From assembly GCA_038210495.1 (NCBI GenBank), contig JBBQWR010000005.1:96475-160474 (forward strand): a stretch of 64,000 nt of DNA, written 5' to 3'. The DNA comes from JBBQWR01 sp038210495. Its GTDB lineage: Bacteria; Planctomycetota; Planctomycetia; Pirellulales; DATAWG01. A program made the translations under genes and the position numbers. Positions 40,325 to 49,380 of this stretch are shown piece by piece (the first letter of the stretch is position 1; every line of letters begins with the position of its first letter). The notes below the pieces were generated by a model that saw only the letters and a program-made list of their open reading frames with translations, did not search any database and was not told the origin of the DNA.

Positions 40325-42121
40325 ATGGCTAAACGGTGGAGGATCCGCCCGCACGACGCCGCCCGAATTGCCGCGCTGGAGCGCGACGCGGGCGTCTCGG
40401 CCGTGGTCGCCCAATTGCTGATCGCGCGCAATATTTGCCAAGTGGACGCGGTTCGCGAGTTTCTCAATCCCAAGCTGTCCGGTCTCCGCGATCCCGAGCT
40501 CTTGCCCGGCGCCGCCGACGCCGCCGATCGACTGACGGCCGCGATTGCTAGCGCCCGCCCGATCGTCGTCTATGGCGATTACGACGCCGACGGCATCACC
40601 GGCGCCGCTCTACTTTACGAATGCCTGACCCTGCTGGGCGCCAAGGTCAGCTACTATGTCCCGCACCGGATCGACGAGGGCTATGGTCTCAACGACGAGG
40701 CCCTGCGAACGCTCGCCTCCCGCGGCGCCGCCGTCGTCGTCACGGTCGATTGCGGAATCGCCAGCCTGGAGCATGCGGAGACGGCCAAGCAGTTGGGCCT
40801 CGAGCTGATCATCACCGATCATCACGAATTCGCCGAGCGACTACCGGCCGCGGCCGCGATCGTGCATCCGCGACTGCCGGGCACGGCATATCCTTTCGGC
40901 GGTCTGTGCGGCGCCGGCGTGGCGTTTAAGCTCGCCTGGGCCGTCTGCCAGCGGGCGAATGCGTCGAAAAAAGTCAGCCCGCTGATGCGCGATTACCTCG
41001 TCCGCGCCGTCGGTCTGGCGGCGATCGGCACGGTGGCGGATATCGTCCCGCTGGTCGATGAAAATCGAATCCTCGTGCGGCATGGGCTGGCGAGTCTCGC
41101 CAAGAACGCCGGCCTGGGAATGCGGATGCTGATGAAACTGACCGGGCTCGACGGCAAACCAGAACTGTCCTGCGAGGACATCGGCTTCACGCTCGGACCA
41201 AGGCTGAATGCCGCCGGCCGCTTGGGTCAGGCCCAATTGGCCGTCGAGTTGCTCACGACCCATTCCGTCGAGCGGGCGTCCGCGCTAGCTGACTACTTGC
41301 ACCAGCTCAACAGCAGCCGCGAAAGTCTGGAGCGGAGCGTCTATCTCGCGGCCAGCAAGCAGGCTCTAGACCTATACGATCCCGAGAACGACGCGGCCCT
41401 GGTGCTCGCCGGCCGCGATTGGCACGCGGGCGTGATCGGCATCGTGGCTGGCCGACTAGCCGAAAAATTCCACCGGCCCGTGGTAATGCTTTCGCTCGAT
41501 GGGCTGGGGGTGAAGCCGGCGACGGGCTCGGTCCGCGGCGCCCATGGTTTTGAAGTTCATGCGGCGCTCGTCGGATGCTCTCACCATTTGATCAGCCACG
41601 GTGGCCACGCGGCGGCGGGGGGGCTGAAGATCGAAGAGTCCCGGATTGACGATTTCCGCCGAGACTTCTGCGAGTTCGCCAACAGCACTGTCACGCCGGC
41701 CGATCGCGCCGCCGAGCTGTGGATCGACAGCGAGGCCTTGCTCAGTTCGCTCACGCTAGGCACGGTGCAGCAGATCGAGCAGCTCGCGCCGTTTGGACAA
41801 TCCAATCCGCGGCCGCTCCTCTATGCCTCGGCCGTCAAGCTTGCGGAGCCACCCAAGCGAATCGGCGGCGGCGGGCGGCATCTGTCGGCCAAGTTCTCGC
41901 AGCATGGAGTCACGCTCCGCGGAGTCGCGTTCGGCGGCGGCGACTGGATCGACGAGATCGGCGCGCCGGGCGCCGAGCTGACCATCGCATTCCGGCCGGT
42001 GATCAACAACTTCAAAGGCCGGCGAACCGTCGAAGTGCATCTCGTCGATTGGCGTCTGGAAGAGCCCCGCGCCATCCCCGCTGGGCGAGCGGAGGGCGTC
42101 CGCCCCCTGTCCTGCGGCTAA
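40325..42121 (+). CDS. recJ: Single-stranded-DNA-specific exonuclease RecJ
   Basis: A 598-residue DHH-family 5'-3' exonuclease that acts on single-stranded DNA in recombination and mismatch repair. Motifs: VYGDYDADGITGAALL (about 80, motif I), VVTVDCGIAS (about 140), IITDHHEF (about 160, the DHH), HPRLPG, GGLCGAGVAFKL, the GTVADIVPL block, GPRLNAAGRLG, the DHHA1 block SVRGAHGFEVHAAL, and HGGHAAAGG near 425. Length is typical. The C-terminal OB-like domain is present (LAPFGQSNPRPLL .. LSAKFSQHGVTLRGVAFGGG). The start is ATG 40325. It is convergent with the copper ATPase gene, with 39 bases between stops. Confidence 0.96.
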   Translation: MAKRWRIRPHDAARIAALERDAGVSAVVAQLLIARNICQVDAVREFLNPKLSGLRDPELLPGAADAADRLTAAIASARPIVVYGDYDADGITGAALLYECLTLLGAKVSYYVPHRIDEGYGLNDEALRTLASRGAAVVVTVDCGIASLEHAETAKQLGLELIITDHHEFAERLPAAAAIVHPRLPGTAYPFGGLCGAGVAFKLAWAVCQRANASKKVSPLMRDYLVRAVGLAAIGTVADIVPLVDENRILVRHGLASLAKNAGLGMRMLMKLTGLDGKPELSCEDIGFTLGPRLNAAGRLGQAQLAVELLTTHSVERASALADYLHQLNSSRESLERSVYLAASKQALDLYDPENDAALVLAGRDWHAGVIGIVAGRLAEKFHRPVVMLSLDGLGVKPATGSVRGAHGFEVHAALVGCSHHLISHGGHAAAGGLKIEESRIDDFRRDFCEFANSTVTPADRAAELWIDSEALLSSLTLGTVQQIEQLAPFGQSNPRPLLYASAVKLAEPPKRIGGGGRHLSAKFSQHGVTLRGVAFGGGDWIDEIGAPGAELTIAFRPVINNFKGRRTVEVHLVDWRLEEPRAIPAGRAEGVRPLSCG

Positions 42122-42160
42122 CTCAACCGCTGTCCGCCCGCTTCGCGCGCGAATAGGCTT

Positions 42161-44674
42161 TCAAAGCGGCAAACGTCGAAGTCGCAAGGCGTTTGTGATG
42201 ACCGACACCGAGCTGAAGCTCATCGCCGCCGCGGCGATCATGGGACTCAATAGGACTCCCCAGAACGGATACAGGATTCCTGCCGCGATCGGAATCCCCA
42301 GGATGTTGTAGAAGAAGGCGAAAAAAAGATTCTGTCGGATGTTCCGCATCGTCGCTTGGCTAAGCTTTCGGGCACGAGCGATCCCGCGGAGGTCCCCTTT
42401 CACCAGCGTCACGCCGGCGCTCTGCATGGCCACGTCGGTTCCCGTGCCCATCGCGATCCCGACTTGAGCTTGAGCCAAGGCCGGGGCATCGTTGACGCCG
42501 TCGCCGGCCATCGCCACGATGTGCCCTTGCTCCTGAAGGCGGCAAACGACTTCGTTCTTCCGCTCGGGCAGCACCTCGGCTTCGATTTGATCGATCCCGA
42601 GTTTCTTGGCGACGGCCTCAGCGGTCGTGCGGCTGTCGCCAGTCAGCATCACAATCCGCACGCCGCTGTCGCGCAGCATTTGGATCGCTTCGACGGTGGA
42701 CGGCTTGATGGGATCGGCCACGCCCAGCAATCCGGCCGGCTTTCCTTCAACGGCCAAGAACATGACGGTCTGGCCGTCGCGGCGAAGTTGTTCCGCTCGG
42801 TCACTCAATTCGCCGAGCGCCACGTTCGATTCATCCATCAGCTTGCGGTTGCCCAGGGCCACTTTGCGGCCGCCGACTGTTCCCGTGATGCCCCGCCCCG
42901 TGGCCGACTGAAAGTCATCCACGCTGGTCAGATCGACATGGCGCTCTTGGGCGCCGCCGACGATCGCCGCCGCCAAGGGATGCTCGCTGCCACGTTCCAG
43001 GCTGGCCGCCCAGCGGAGAATGTCCGCTTCGTTCTGGCCGGCGATCGGAACAACCGACACCAGTCGCGGCTTGCCTTCCGTGAGCGTGCCCGTCTTGTCC
43101 ACGACCAGCGTGTCGATTTTCTCCAACGTCTCCAGCGCCTCGGCGTTCTTGATCAGGACACCCGCCGCCGCGCCGCGGCCGACCCCCACGGTGATCGACA
43201 TCGGCGTGGCCAAGCCGAGCGCGCAGGGGCAGGCGATGATCAGCACTGCCACCGAATTGACGACGGCGTAAGCCAGCGCGGGCTTCGGACCGACAAGGCC
43301 CCAAATGACAAACGTAATGACGGCCGCGAGGACCACGGCCGGGACGAAGTAGGCTGCCACGATGTCGGCCAATCGCTGAATCGGCGCCCGGCTGCGCTGC
43401 GCTGCGCTGACCATTTGCACGATTTGGGCCAGCAGCGTTTCGCTCCCGACCTTCTCGGCCCGCATCACAAATCCGCCAGTACCGTTGACTGTGCCGCCGA
43501 TCGCGCGATCGCCGCCGTGTTTTTCGACCGGGATCGATTCGCCAGTGACCATCGACTCATCGATCGCGCTAGAACCTTCTAGGACCGTCCCATCCACGGG
43601 CACCTTTTCCCCAGGGCGGACGCGGAGGCGATCACCCGGGTGGACACTCTCCAGCGGCACGTCCGTCTCCGTGCCATTTTCTTGGACCAGCCGCGCCGTC
43701 TTGGGCGCCAGCCCCAAAAGCGCCTTGATGGCGGCGCTCGTTTGCCCGCGAGCGCGGAGTTCCATAACTTGGCCCAGCAGAACGAGCGTCACGATAACCG
43801 CTGCCGCCTCGAAGTATCCGGCGACTTGGTCATTCATACCGTGGAACGCCGCCGGAAAGACCGCGGGGATCAGCAGCGCGGCCACGCTATACAGAAAGGC
43901 CACGCCGACCCCAACGGCAATCAGCGTGAACATGTTCAAACTGCGGTTGACTATCGATGCCCAACCCCGGACAAAAAAGGGCCAACCGCCCCAAAGCACA
44001 ACAGGCGTCGCGAGTACGAACTGGATCCACTGAGCCATCGTCGGGCTGAGTAGCTTGTCGAGCGGTTGGCCCGGAATGACGTCCGCCATCGCAATGGCAA
44101 AGAGCGGCACGGTCAGAACGACACTCGCCCAAAACCGCCGGCTCATGTCGATCAGTTCCGGATTGGCTTCCTCTTCCGCTGTTACCGTTTGCGGTTCCAA
44201 AGCCATGCCGCAGATTGGGCAGGGGCCAGGCGCATCGCGCACGATCTGCGGATGCATCGGGCAGACATATTGTGTTTTGACCGCGGCCTTGGGCGGCGCG
44301 ATCGGCTCCAGCGCCATTCCGCATTTTGGACAAGTCCCTGGTTTCGACTGGCGAACTTCCGGGTGCATCGGGCAGGTGTAGATCGCTCCATCGGCAGCGA
44401 CCATCGCGCCTTGGGGCGCACGAGCCTGCAAGTGGAGTTGAACGACCTGGGGAGATTGTGGCTTGGCGGAATCGAGATAGCGTCCCGGATCCTGCCGGAA
44501 TTTCTCAACGCAATTCTGGCAACAGAATAGATATTTGCGGCCGCCGTGTTCCAGCGTCGCGGCAGGCCGCGCGGGATCAACCTTCATCCCGCAGACCGGG
44601 TCGCGAGATAGGTCCGCATTGTCATCGTGCGCGCTTTTACTCCCGGCGCCACCGAAATTTGTTTGAACTCCCAT
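42161..44674 (-). CDS. copA: Copper-type P1B ATPase with YHS and two metal-binding N-terminal domains
   Basis: An 837-residue heavy-metal efflux ATPase of the inner membrane. The N-terminus has a YHS domain (DPVCGMKVDP .. CCQNCVEKF, about 25-65) and two short heavy-metal-binding modules, each of the form YxCPMHPx..PGxCPxCGMALE (about 98-127 and 136-165). About eight transmembrane helices follow. Family motifs are TGESIPVEK, the ion-binding IIACPCALGLATP (Cys-Pro-Cys), DKTGTLTEGKP (phosphorylated Asp), SEHPLAAAI and GDGVNDAPALA. Cys-Pro-Cys points to Cu(I), or Ag(I). The start is ATG 44674. Divergently placed is a TolC-like lipoprotein gene, so the pair could form a metal-resistance unit. No CueR- or CsoR-type regulator is visible nearby. 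Confidence 0.94.
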   Translation of the reverse strand: MGVQTNFGGAGSKSAHDDNADLSRDPVCGMKVDPARPAATLEHGGRKYLFCCQNCVEKFRQDPGRYLDSAKPQSPQVVQLHLQARAPQGAMVAADGAIYTCPMHPEVRQSKPGTCPKCGMALEPIAPPKAAVKTQYVCPMHPQIVRDAPGPCPICGMALEPQTVTAEEEANPELIDMSRRFWASVVLTVPLFAIAMADVIPGQPLDKLLSPTMAQWIQFVLATPVVLWGGWPFFVRGWASIVNRSLNMFTLIAVGVGVAFLYSVAALLIPAVFPAAFHGMNDQVAGYFEAAAVIVTLVLLGQVMELRARGQTSAAIKALLGLAPKTARLVQENGTETDVPLESVHPGDRLRVRPGEKVPVDGTVLEGSSAIDESMVTGESIPVEKHGGDRAIGGTVNGTGGFVMRAEKVGSETLLAQIVQMVSAAQRSRAPIQRLADIVAAYFVPAVVLAAVITFVIWGLVGPKPALAYAVVNSVAVLIIACPCALGLATPMSITVGVGRGAAAGVLIKNAEALETLEKIDTLVVDKTGTLTEGKPRLVSVVPIAGQNEADILRWAASLERGSEHPLAAAIVGGAQERHVDLTSVDDFQSATGRGITGTVGGRKVALGNRKLMDESNVALGELSDRAEQLRRDGQTVMFLAVEGKPAGLLGVADPIKPSTVEAIQMLRDSGVRIVMLTGDSRTTAEAVAKKLGIDQIEAEVLPERKNEVVCRLQEQGHIVAMAGDGVNDAPALAQAQVGIAMGTGTDVAMQSAGVTLVKGDLRGIARARKLSQATMRNIRQNLFFAFFYNILGIPIAAGILYPFWGVLLSPMIAAAAMSFSSVSVITNALRLRRLPL

Positions 44675-44796
44675 GCAGACATCCTAAATTGGCTTTACGG
44701 CGCCAACAACGGCGGATCGGACTTCAGACCACCATTTCCATAGTACAGTTTTCTTCAACCAACCTTCGGCCCCGAGATGGAACTGAGCGAATATGT

Positions 44797-44914
44797 CTAG
44801 CAGCCTGTTGAAGTATTCAAATTGAAGGCCCAAAGGAAGGATTGCTAGCTGCAAAATCCCGAGGTTCACAAAGCTAGCAATCCCACTGATGATTTTACTT
44901 CAACAGGCTGCTAG
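44797..44914. mobile_element. 118-bp MITE-like element with nested inverted repeats
   Basis: Perfect 19-base terminal inverted repeats (CTAGCAGCCTGTTGAAGTA at 44797-44815 and its complement at 44896-44914) enclose a second perfect 12-base pair, GGATTGCTAGCT (44839-44850) and AGCTAGCAATCC (44872-44883). No coding capacity. It lies between the divergent copper ATPase and TolC-like genes. It looks like a non-autonomous transposon; a bipartite attenuator is the alternative. Confidence 0.7.
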
Positions 44915-45087
44915 GTCAAGCTCCGCCGCGATCGATTATTTCGGTGCGGCGAACTCTAACGATTCCGCGGAAATACTTGCCGAGCATGGAATGCGGGGTC
45001 GATCTAAGTTAAGAGAGTCGTGGGCGGAGTTGCCCGGCGCACTCAGTGTAACGCCTTAATTGGCGCGGTTTGTCAAGGAAGACACCC

Positions 45088-46566
45088 ATGTCGCTGCTTC
45101 GGCGAGCTCGACGATTCGCCGGGATGAGCTTGCTTGGCGTTTGCGCCGCCGGCGGTTGCCAATCGGCGAGCGTTCCGCCGCCGGCTCTGCCGCTCGAGGA
45201 GACAAATCGCGGCGTCACCCGCGATTCCGTTGCTCCATGGTCGACTCGACCGATTCCAGTCGCTCGGGTCTTTTCGCCGATCGTGCCCGTCGCATACCGG
45301 GCGGTCGACCCACCGCCGCCGCGTGAGCCCGACAACTTGGCGGTTAGCGAGCCAACGCTCGACCCGGCGCGTCTCGTCGCCGATGTGCTCAGTCGCAATC
45401 CGTCGCTTCAGGCAATGGTCTCCGCCTGGCAGGCTGCGGCGCAGCGCTATCCGCAAATGGTGTCGCTAGAAGATCCGATGGTCATGCTCGCGATGGGACC
45501 GGGAACGTTTGGCGATCCCAATCACGACGTCGCCTGGATGGTCGAGGGATCGCAAAAACTGCCTTGGCATGGCAAGCGGGAGCTTCGCGGGCAGCAGGCC
45601 CTGGCCGAGGCTGACGCCGCCCATTGGGACATGCACGACGCCGAAGTTCGTCTCGTCGAAGCGGCCAATTTGGCGTTCCTCGACTATTATCTGATCCGCC
45701 GCGACCTGGAACTCAACGTCGAAGGCTTGAAGCTGACCAGCGGATTTCGCGAAGACGCGGACACGAAATATCGCAACAATCTCGTCACGCAACAAGACAT
45801 CTTGCAGGCCGACTTAGAACTGAACGAACTGCGCCGTCGGCAATTCGAGCTCGAGCGAATGGATCGGATCGCGATCGCGCGGATCAATACGCTACTGCAT
45901 CAGCCCGTCGATGCGCCCTTGCTCCCGCCACCGGCTCGCTTGGCCGATGCCGCGGCGCTTCTGCCCGTTGACGCATTGCAAGCGATCGCCGCTGAAAGAC
46001 GCCCCGACCTGATGACGCTGGGCGCCAAAGTTCGGGCCGAGCAAACGGCCATCGCAATCGCCGAGCGCGAGTATTATCCCGACCTCACGGTCGTGGGACG
46101 GTACGATGGGTTTTGGCAGAAGGGGGATCGAAATTTGGCGCCGCTGGTCGGCGTGAATTTCAACGTGCCGCTAGACAACGATCGCCGCCGGGCCGCCGTG
46201 TGCGAAGCCCGATTCCGCGCCAGCCAGCGCCGAGCCGAATATGAAGCGAAACTCGACGAAGTCCATGGCGACGTCGTCGCCGCCTATCAGCAGGTCCTCG
46301 AAAGCCGCCGGGCGCTGGAGCTGTTCGATCAAAGCATCCTGCCGATCGCTGGGCAAAATCTCGACTCGGCCCGAGCCAACTATACCGCCAACAAGATCGA
46401 TTTTCTGCGGTTGATCGAAGCGCAGCGGCGGCTCATCATGCTCCGCGAAAAGCACGAGGAAACGCTGGCCGACTACCAGCGTCGACTGGCTCAGCTCGAG
46501 CGAGCCACCGGCGGTCCGCTGCCGAGGCCGGCTACGGCTGAAGAATTAGAGCCGCGCACGAAGTAA
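45088..46566 (+). CDS. TolC/CusC-like outer-membrane efflux lipoprotein
   Basis: A 492-residue outer-membrane channel component of tripartite efflux. From ATG 45088, with AAGGAA at 45075-45080, there is a lipoprotein signal with lipobox AAGGC. Two outer-membrane-efflux repeats follow: the first around LVADVLSRNPSLQAMVSAWQAA to TLLHQP (about 100-285), the second from LPVDALQAIAAERRPDLMTLG to the C-terminus (about 300-480), with the coiled-coil pattern EVHGDVVAAYQQVLESRRALEL. The final residues EPRTK and the stop codon come from an inverted-repeat element, so the natural C-terminus may have been replaced. It is divergent from the copper ATPase; a metal-efflux role is inferred from that context. 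Confidence 0.87.
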   Translation: MSLLRRARRFAGMSLLGVCAAGGCQSASVPPPALPLEETNRGVTRDSVAPWSTRPIPVARVFSPIVPVAYRAVDPPPPREPDNLAVSEPTLDPARLVADVLSRNPSLQAMVSAWQAAAQRYPQMVSLEDPMVMLAMGPGTFGDPNHDVAWMVEGSQKLPWHGKRELRGQQALAEADAAHWDMHDAEVRLVEAANLAFLDYYLIRRDLELNVEGLKLTSGFREDADTKYRNNLVTQQDILQADLELNELRRRQFELERMDRIAIARINTLLHQPVDAPLLPPPARLADAAALLPVDALQAIAAERRPDLMTLGAKVRAEQTAIAIAEREYYPDLTVVGRYDGFWQKGDRNLAPLVGVNFNVPLDNDRRRAAVCEARFRASQRRAEYEAKLDEVHGDVVAAYQQVLESRRALELFDQSILPIAGQNLDSARANYTANKIDFLRLIEAQRRLIMLREKHEETLADYQRRLAQLERATGGPLPRPATAEELEPRTK

Positions 46567-46623
46567 GCGCGTAGGGCCGCCGCTCCAAGCGATCCCCCGC
46601 CGCTTACTTCGTGCGCGGCTCTA
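46547..46623. repeat. Inverted repeat with GAGCCGCGCACGAAG arms, copy 2
   Basis: Perfect 23-base arms (46547-46569 and 46601-46623, containing GAGCCGCGCACGAAGTAAGC) around a 31-base loop. The left arm supplies the last codons and the TAA stop (46564-46566) of the TolC-like gene. The arms match the element at 27193-27260; the loops differ. It probably also works as a transcription end. Confidence 0.88.
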
Positions 46624-46645
46624 GGGCGCGCTCGCGCCGGGCGGA

Positions 46646-46654
46646 TGCTATACT
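46646..46654 (+). promoter_or_regulatory. Extended -10 promoter for the zincin-like gene
   Basis: TGCTATACT, an extended -10 (TGn plus TATACT at 46649-46654), lies 28 bases before the ATG at 46683. There is no convincing -35. A small CGAAG..CTTCG stem follows. Confidence 0.4.
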
Positions 46655-46682
46655 CGAAGATCGAACTTCTTCGGGCGCGACC

Positions 46683-48158
46683 ATGCATCATTGCCTACGC
46701 CAAGTCCTCCTCGCAACTGCGGCGATTGCAGTCGTCGCGTCCCCTCCCCCTGGTTCTCTTCAAGCCGCCGATGTTCGCGCCGCTCGCGCCGCGTTCGACG
46801 CCAAATTCGCGAGTCAGCTTGCCGACTTGGCCGCTTGGTGTGAGCAGCACGATCAGTCGGCGGTGGCTACGTGGACAAAAGACTGGGTCATCAAGCGAGA
46901 TCCCAACAAGCTCTATATCTACGTTCTGCCCGATGCCTTGAACGCGCCGCCGCAGATCGACGCAAGCCCTGCCCTCAAAGAGTGGTGGGAAAAGATGACC
47001 GATCTGCGCCGACAGCAGGCCGACGAATTGTTCGGGCTGGCCGGCCAGGCGCTCGCCGAAAATCAGCTCAGCCGGGCTTACGAACTACTCCGCGAGGCCG
47101 TGCACGAAAATCCTGATCACGAAAAGGCCCGCGACATTTTGGGCTATGAGAGGCACGACGGGCATTGGGTCGCCCCCTACGCCGCCAAGCGCTTGGCGCG
47201 TGGCGATATTTACCAAAACACGTTCGGTTGGATCCCGGCCGCCGACTTGCCGCGCTACGAAAAGGGAGAGCGACCTTTTCGCGATGTTTGGCGACCAGCG
47301 GCCGAGGACGCCAAGGCCCATGCGGCCGCCAAAGCCAGTTGGCGGATCGAGAGCGAGCATTACATCGTGAGCACGAATCACAGTCTTGAAGCGGGCGTAA
47401 CCCTGTCGCGGCAACTCGAGCGGCTGAACGAGATTTGGCGGCAGGTGTTCGTCGCCTATTACATGAACGAAACGGAGCTCGCAAAGCGGTATCAAGGCAT
47501 CGCATTGCCAAAACATGACGTCAAGCAGCACTTGGTGACTTATTTTCGCAACCGTGACAACTACATCGCGGCGCTAAAAACTTCGCAACCGCTGATCGAC
47601 AAAACGCTCGGCTACTATCGGCCCGAGAATCAGACGGTCTATTTCTTCGCCGGCGACGATCAGGACGTCAGCACGCTGTATCACGAGGCCACGCATCAAC
47701 TGTTTTTGGAGAGCCGGGCCACGATTCGCGACCCCGGCCGGAAGAACAACTTTTGGGCCATCGAGGCAATCGCCTGTTATATGGAATCGCTAACGCCCGA
47801 GCGCGGCTACGACACGCTCGGGGGCGCCCAGGCCGGTCGCGTCCCAGCCGCCCGGCAGCGAGTGCTCGTCGATGGTTTTTACGTTTCGCTCGATGAACTG
47901 ACGCCGATGAGCCGCGACGCGATGCAGCACGACGCCCGCCTGCCCAAGCTCTACAGCCAATCGGCCGGGCTGGCGACCTTTCTCATGCACGACCACGACG
48001 GCCGTTATCGCGGGCCGCTCATCGACTATCTGATTGACATTTACTCGAACAGGGCCGACAACAACACGCTATCCAAGCGCTGCGGCGCAAAGAACACGGA
48101 ACTCGACGAGCAGTATCGCGAGTTCATGAAGCGTCTCGTAACCGATCGCGGAGCGTAG
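46683..48158 (+). CDS. Secreted zincin-like metallopeptidase (DUF1570 type)
   Basis: A 491-residue exported protein. The signal peptide begins at ATG 46683 (MHHCLRQVLLATAAIAVVAS). The middle has a TPR-like pattern (AYELLREAVHENPDHEKARDILG, about 145-170). The catalytic part (about 220-490) has the zinc-binding HEATH motif (LYHEATHQLFLES, about residue 345), i.e. HExxH. It is followed by NFWAIEAIACYMESL, where the Glu is a candidate third ligand, and a C-terminal SAGLATFLMHDHDGRYR block. This order matches the DUF1570/peptidase-MA-like proteins common in planctomycetes. The substrate is unknown. Confidence 0.75.
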   Translation: MHHCLRQVLLATAAIAVVASPPPGSLQAADVRAARAAFDAKFASQLADLAAWCEQHDQSAVATWTKDWVIKRDPNKLYIYVLPDALNAPPQIDASPALKEWWEKMTDLRRQQADELFGLAGQALAENQLSRAYELLREAVHENPDHEKARDILGYERHDGHWVAPYAAKRLARGDIYQNTFGWIPAADLPRYEKGERPFRDVWRPAAEDAKAHAAAKASWRIESEHYIVSTNHSLEAGVTLSRQLERLNEIWRQVFVAYYMNETELAKRYQGIALPKHDVKQHLVTYFRNRDNYIAALKTSQPLIDKTLGYYRPENQTVYFFAGDDQDVSTLYHEATHQLFLESRATIRDPGRKNNFWAIEAIACYMESLTPERGYDTLGGAQAGRVPAARQRVLVDGFYVSLDELTPMSRDAMQHDARLPKLYSQSAGLATFLMHDHDGRYRGPLIDYLIDIYSNRADNNTLSKRCGAKNTELDEQYREFMKRLVTDRGA

Positions 48159-48186
48159 GCCTACGACACGGCGCCGCCGCGTTTCG

Positions 48187-48227
48187 TCACTCGTCACTCG
48201 TCACTCGTCACTCGCCACTCGCCACGC
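48187..48227 (+). repeat. CGTCACT tandem array before the creatininase gene
   Basis: About six near-identical heptamers (CGTCACT, then CGCCACT) run to a few bases before the ATG at 48234. They are related in form to the ATTCGTCATT arrays. The reverse form (GTGGCGAGTGGTGAGTGGCG) appears at 52291-52312. Confidence 0.8.
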
Positions 48228-48233
48228 TGCCCC

Positions 48234-49016
48234 ATGCCTCGCCCCTGGAAACTCGCCGAAGCCAACTACGCCTACGTCAAGGAGCATTCGCCCGAGGTCG
48301 CCGTGCTGCCGCTTGGCGCCACCGAGCCGCACAATTTGCATTTGCCCTACGGCACGGATTCTTATGAGGCGGATGCGATCGGCGAGCAGATCTGCGCGGC
48401 GGCCCACGAGCGCGGCGCCAAGGTCGTGCTCTTGCCCACGATTCCCTACGGCACGGAAACGAACCAGATGGCATTTCCGCTGGCGATGAACGTCTACCCA
48501 TCGACGCTGGCCGCGATGATCGGCGATCTGGTCGCATCGCTCGTGCAGCATGGGGTTCACAAGATCGTGCTGCTCAACAGTCATGGCGGCAACGATTTCA
48601 AACCGCTGCTAAGGGAACTGTACGGCAAGTCGCCGGCGAGACTGTTTCTCTGCAACTGGTACACGGCCGTGGCTGATCTGTCGCGGCAGATTTTCGCCCA
48701 TCAAGACGACCACGCCGGCGAAGCGGAGACTTCGCTCGCGCTGGCGTATTTCCCGGACCTCGTCGCCCGAGCCGCCGATGGCAGTCTGCTGGCCGACGAC
48801 GGCGCCGTCAACGCCACGCGATTCGACGCCGTGAATCGCGGCTGGGTCAGCATCACGCGCCCCTGGCATCTGCTCACGACCAACAGCGGGGCGGGCAATC
48901 CGCACGCCGCCACGGCGGAAAAAGGCCGACAATTGATGCAGGGAATCGTCGATCGCCTGGCGGGATTTCTTGTGGAACTCTCGGCCACCAAATTGGATGA
49001 GCGATTTCCGTTCTAG
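48234..49016 (+). CDS. Creatininase family amidohydrolase
   Basis: A 260-residue cytoplasmic metal-dependent amidohydrolase. Family blocks: VAVLPLGATEPHNLHLPYGTD (about 15-38, with the Glu, His and Asp metal ligands), PTIPYGTETNQMAFP, IVLLNSHGGND (about 105-115, with the metal-ligand His), and DDHAGEAETSLAL (about 160-172, with the Glu). Members act on creatinine or on formamide-type intermediates of cofactor synthesis; the exact substrate cannot be told. The start is ATG 48234, directly after the CGTCACT array. The tail RFPF is complete. Confidence 0.9.
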   Translation: MPRPWKLAEANYAYVKEHSPEVAVLPLGATEPHNLHLPYGTDSYEADAIGEQICAAAHERGAKVVLLPTIPYGTETNQMAFPLAMNVYPSTLAAMIGDLVASLVQHGVHKIVLLNSHGGNDFKPLLRELYGKSPARLFLCNWYTAVADLSRQIFAHQDDHAGEAETSLALAYFPDLVARAADGSLLADDGAVNATRFDAVNRGWVSITRPWHLLTTNSGAGNPHAATAEKGRQLMQGIVDRLAGFLVELSATKLDERFPF

Positions 49017-49041
49017 GAACGCTAAACCGACGGTTCTTGGT

Positions 49042-49140
49042 TGGCCGGAGTTCGAGCCGAACGGAATCCCCGGTAGCCTGTTCTCGAAGTCGAAACCCCT
49101 CACCGGGGCTTCGGCGAAGCGCCTCCAGCCCCGGCCACCT
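49042..49140 (-). repeat. Dispersed GGGTGGCCGGGG repeat, full copy C
   Basis: About 99 bases, ending CTCCAGCCCCGGCCACC on the plus strand. It contains CCGGTAGCCTGTTCTCGAAG and the core TTCTCGAAGTCGAAACC. Same orientation as copy D (50746-50847), with which it flanks the gene 49381-50607; opposite to copies A and B. It occupies much of the 364-base gap after the creatininase gene. The rest of the gap holds no gene. Confidence 0.85.
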
Positions 49141-49307
49141 GGACAACTGCGAGCGCCATTTATACGCGATTTTTCCCCTAAGATCGCTCGCCCCGGACCG
49201 TTTTCCCGCATTTCGCTGGGAACTTTCGCCAACTCCCCGGCGTCCAAATCGCAATGGAGCAGGAGGTCGGCGAGCGGCCGCGATCAAATGCGGCCCGCCG
49301 ACCTTCG

Positions 49308-49358
49308 TCATTCGAGCCTCGTCATTCGTCATTGATTGGTCATTAGACATTAGTCGGT
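49308..49358 (+). repeat. ATTCGTCATT decamer array before the gene at 49381
   Basis: GTCATTCGAGCCTCGTCATT, then CGTCATTGATTGGTCATTAG and ACATTAGTC. It ends about 23 bases before the start codon, as at rpsG and at the FHA-DUF4123 gene. Confidence 0.75.
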
Positions 49359-49380
49359 TATTTACTACCGGAGCCCAACC

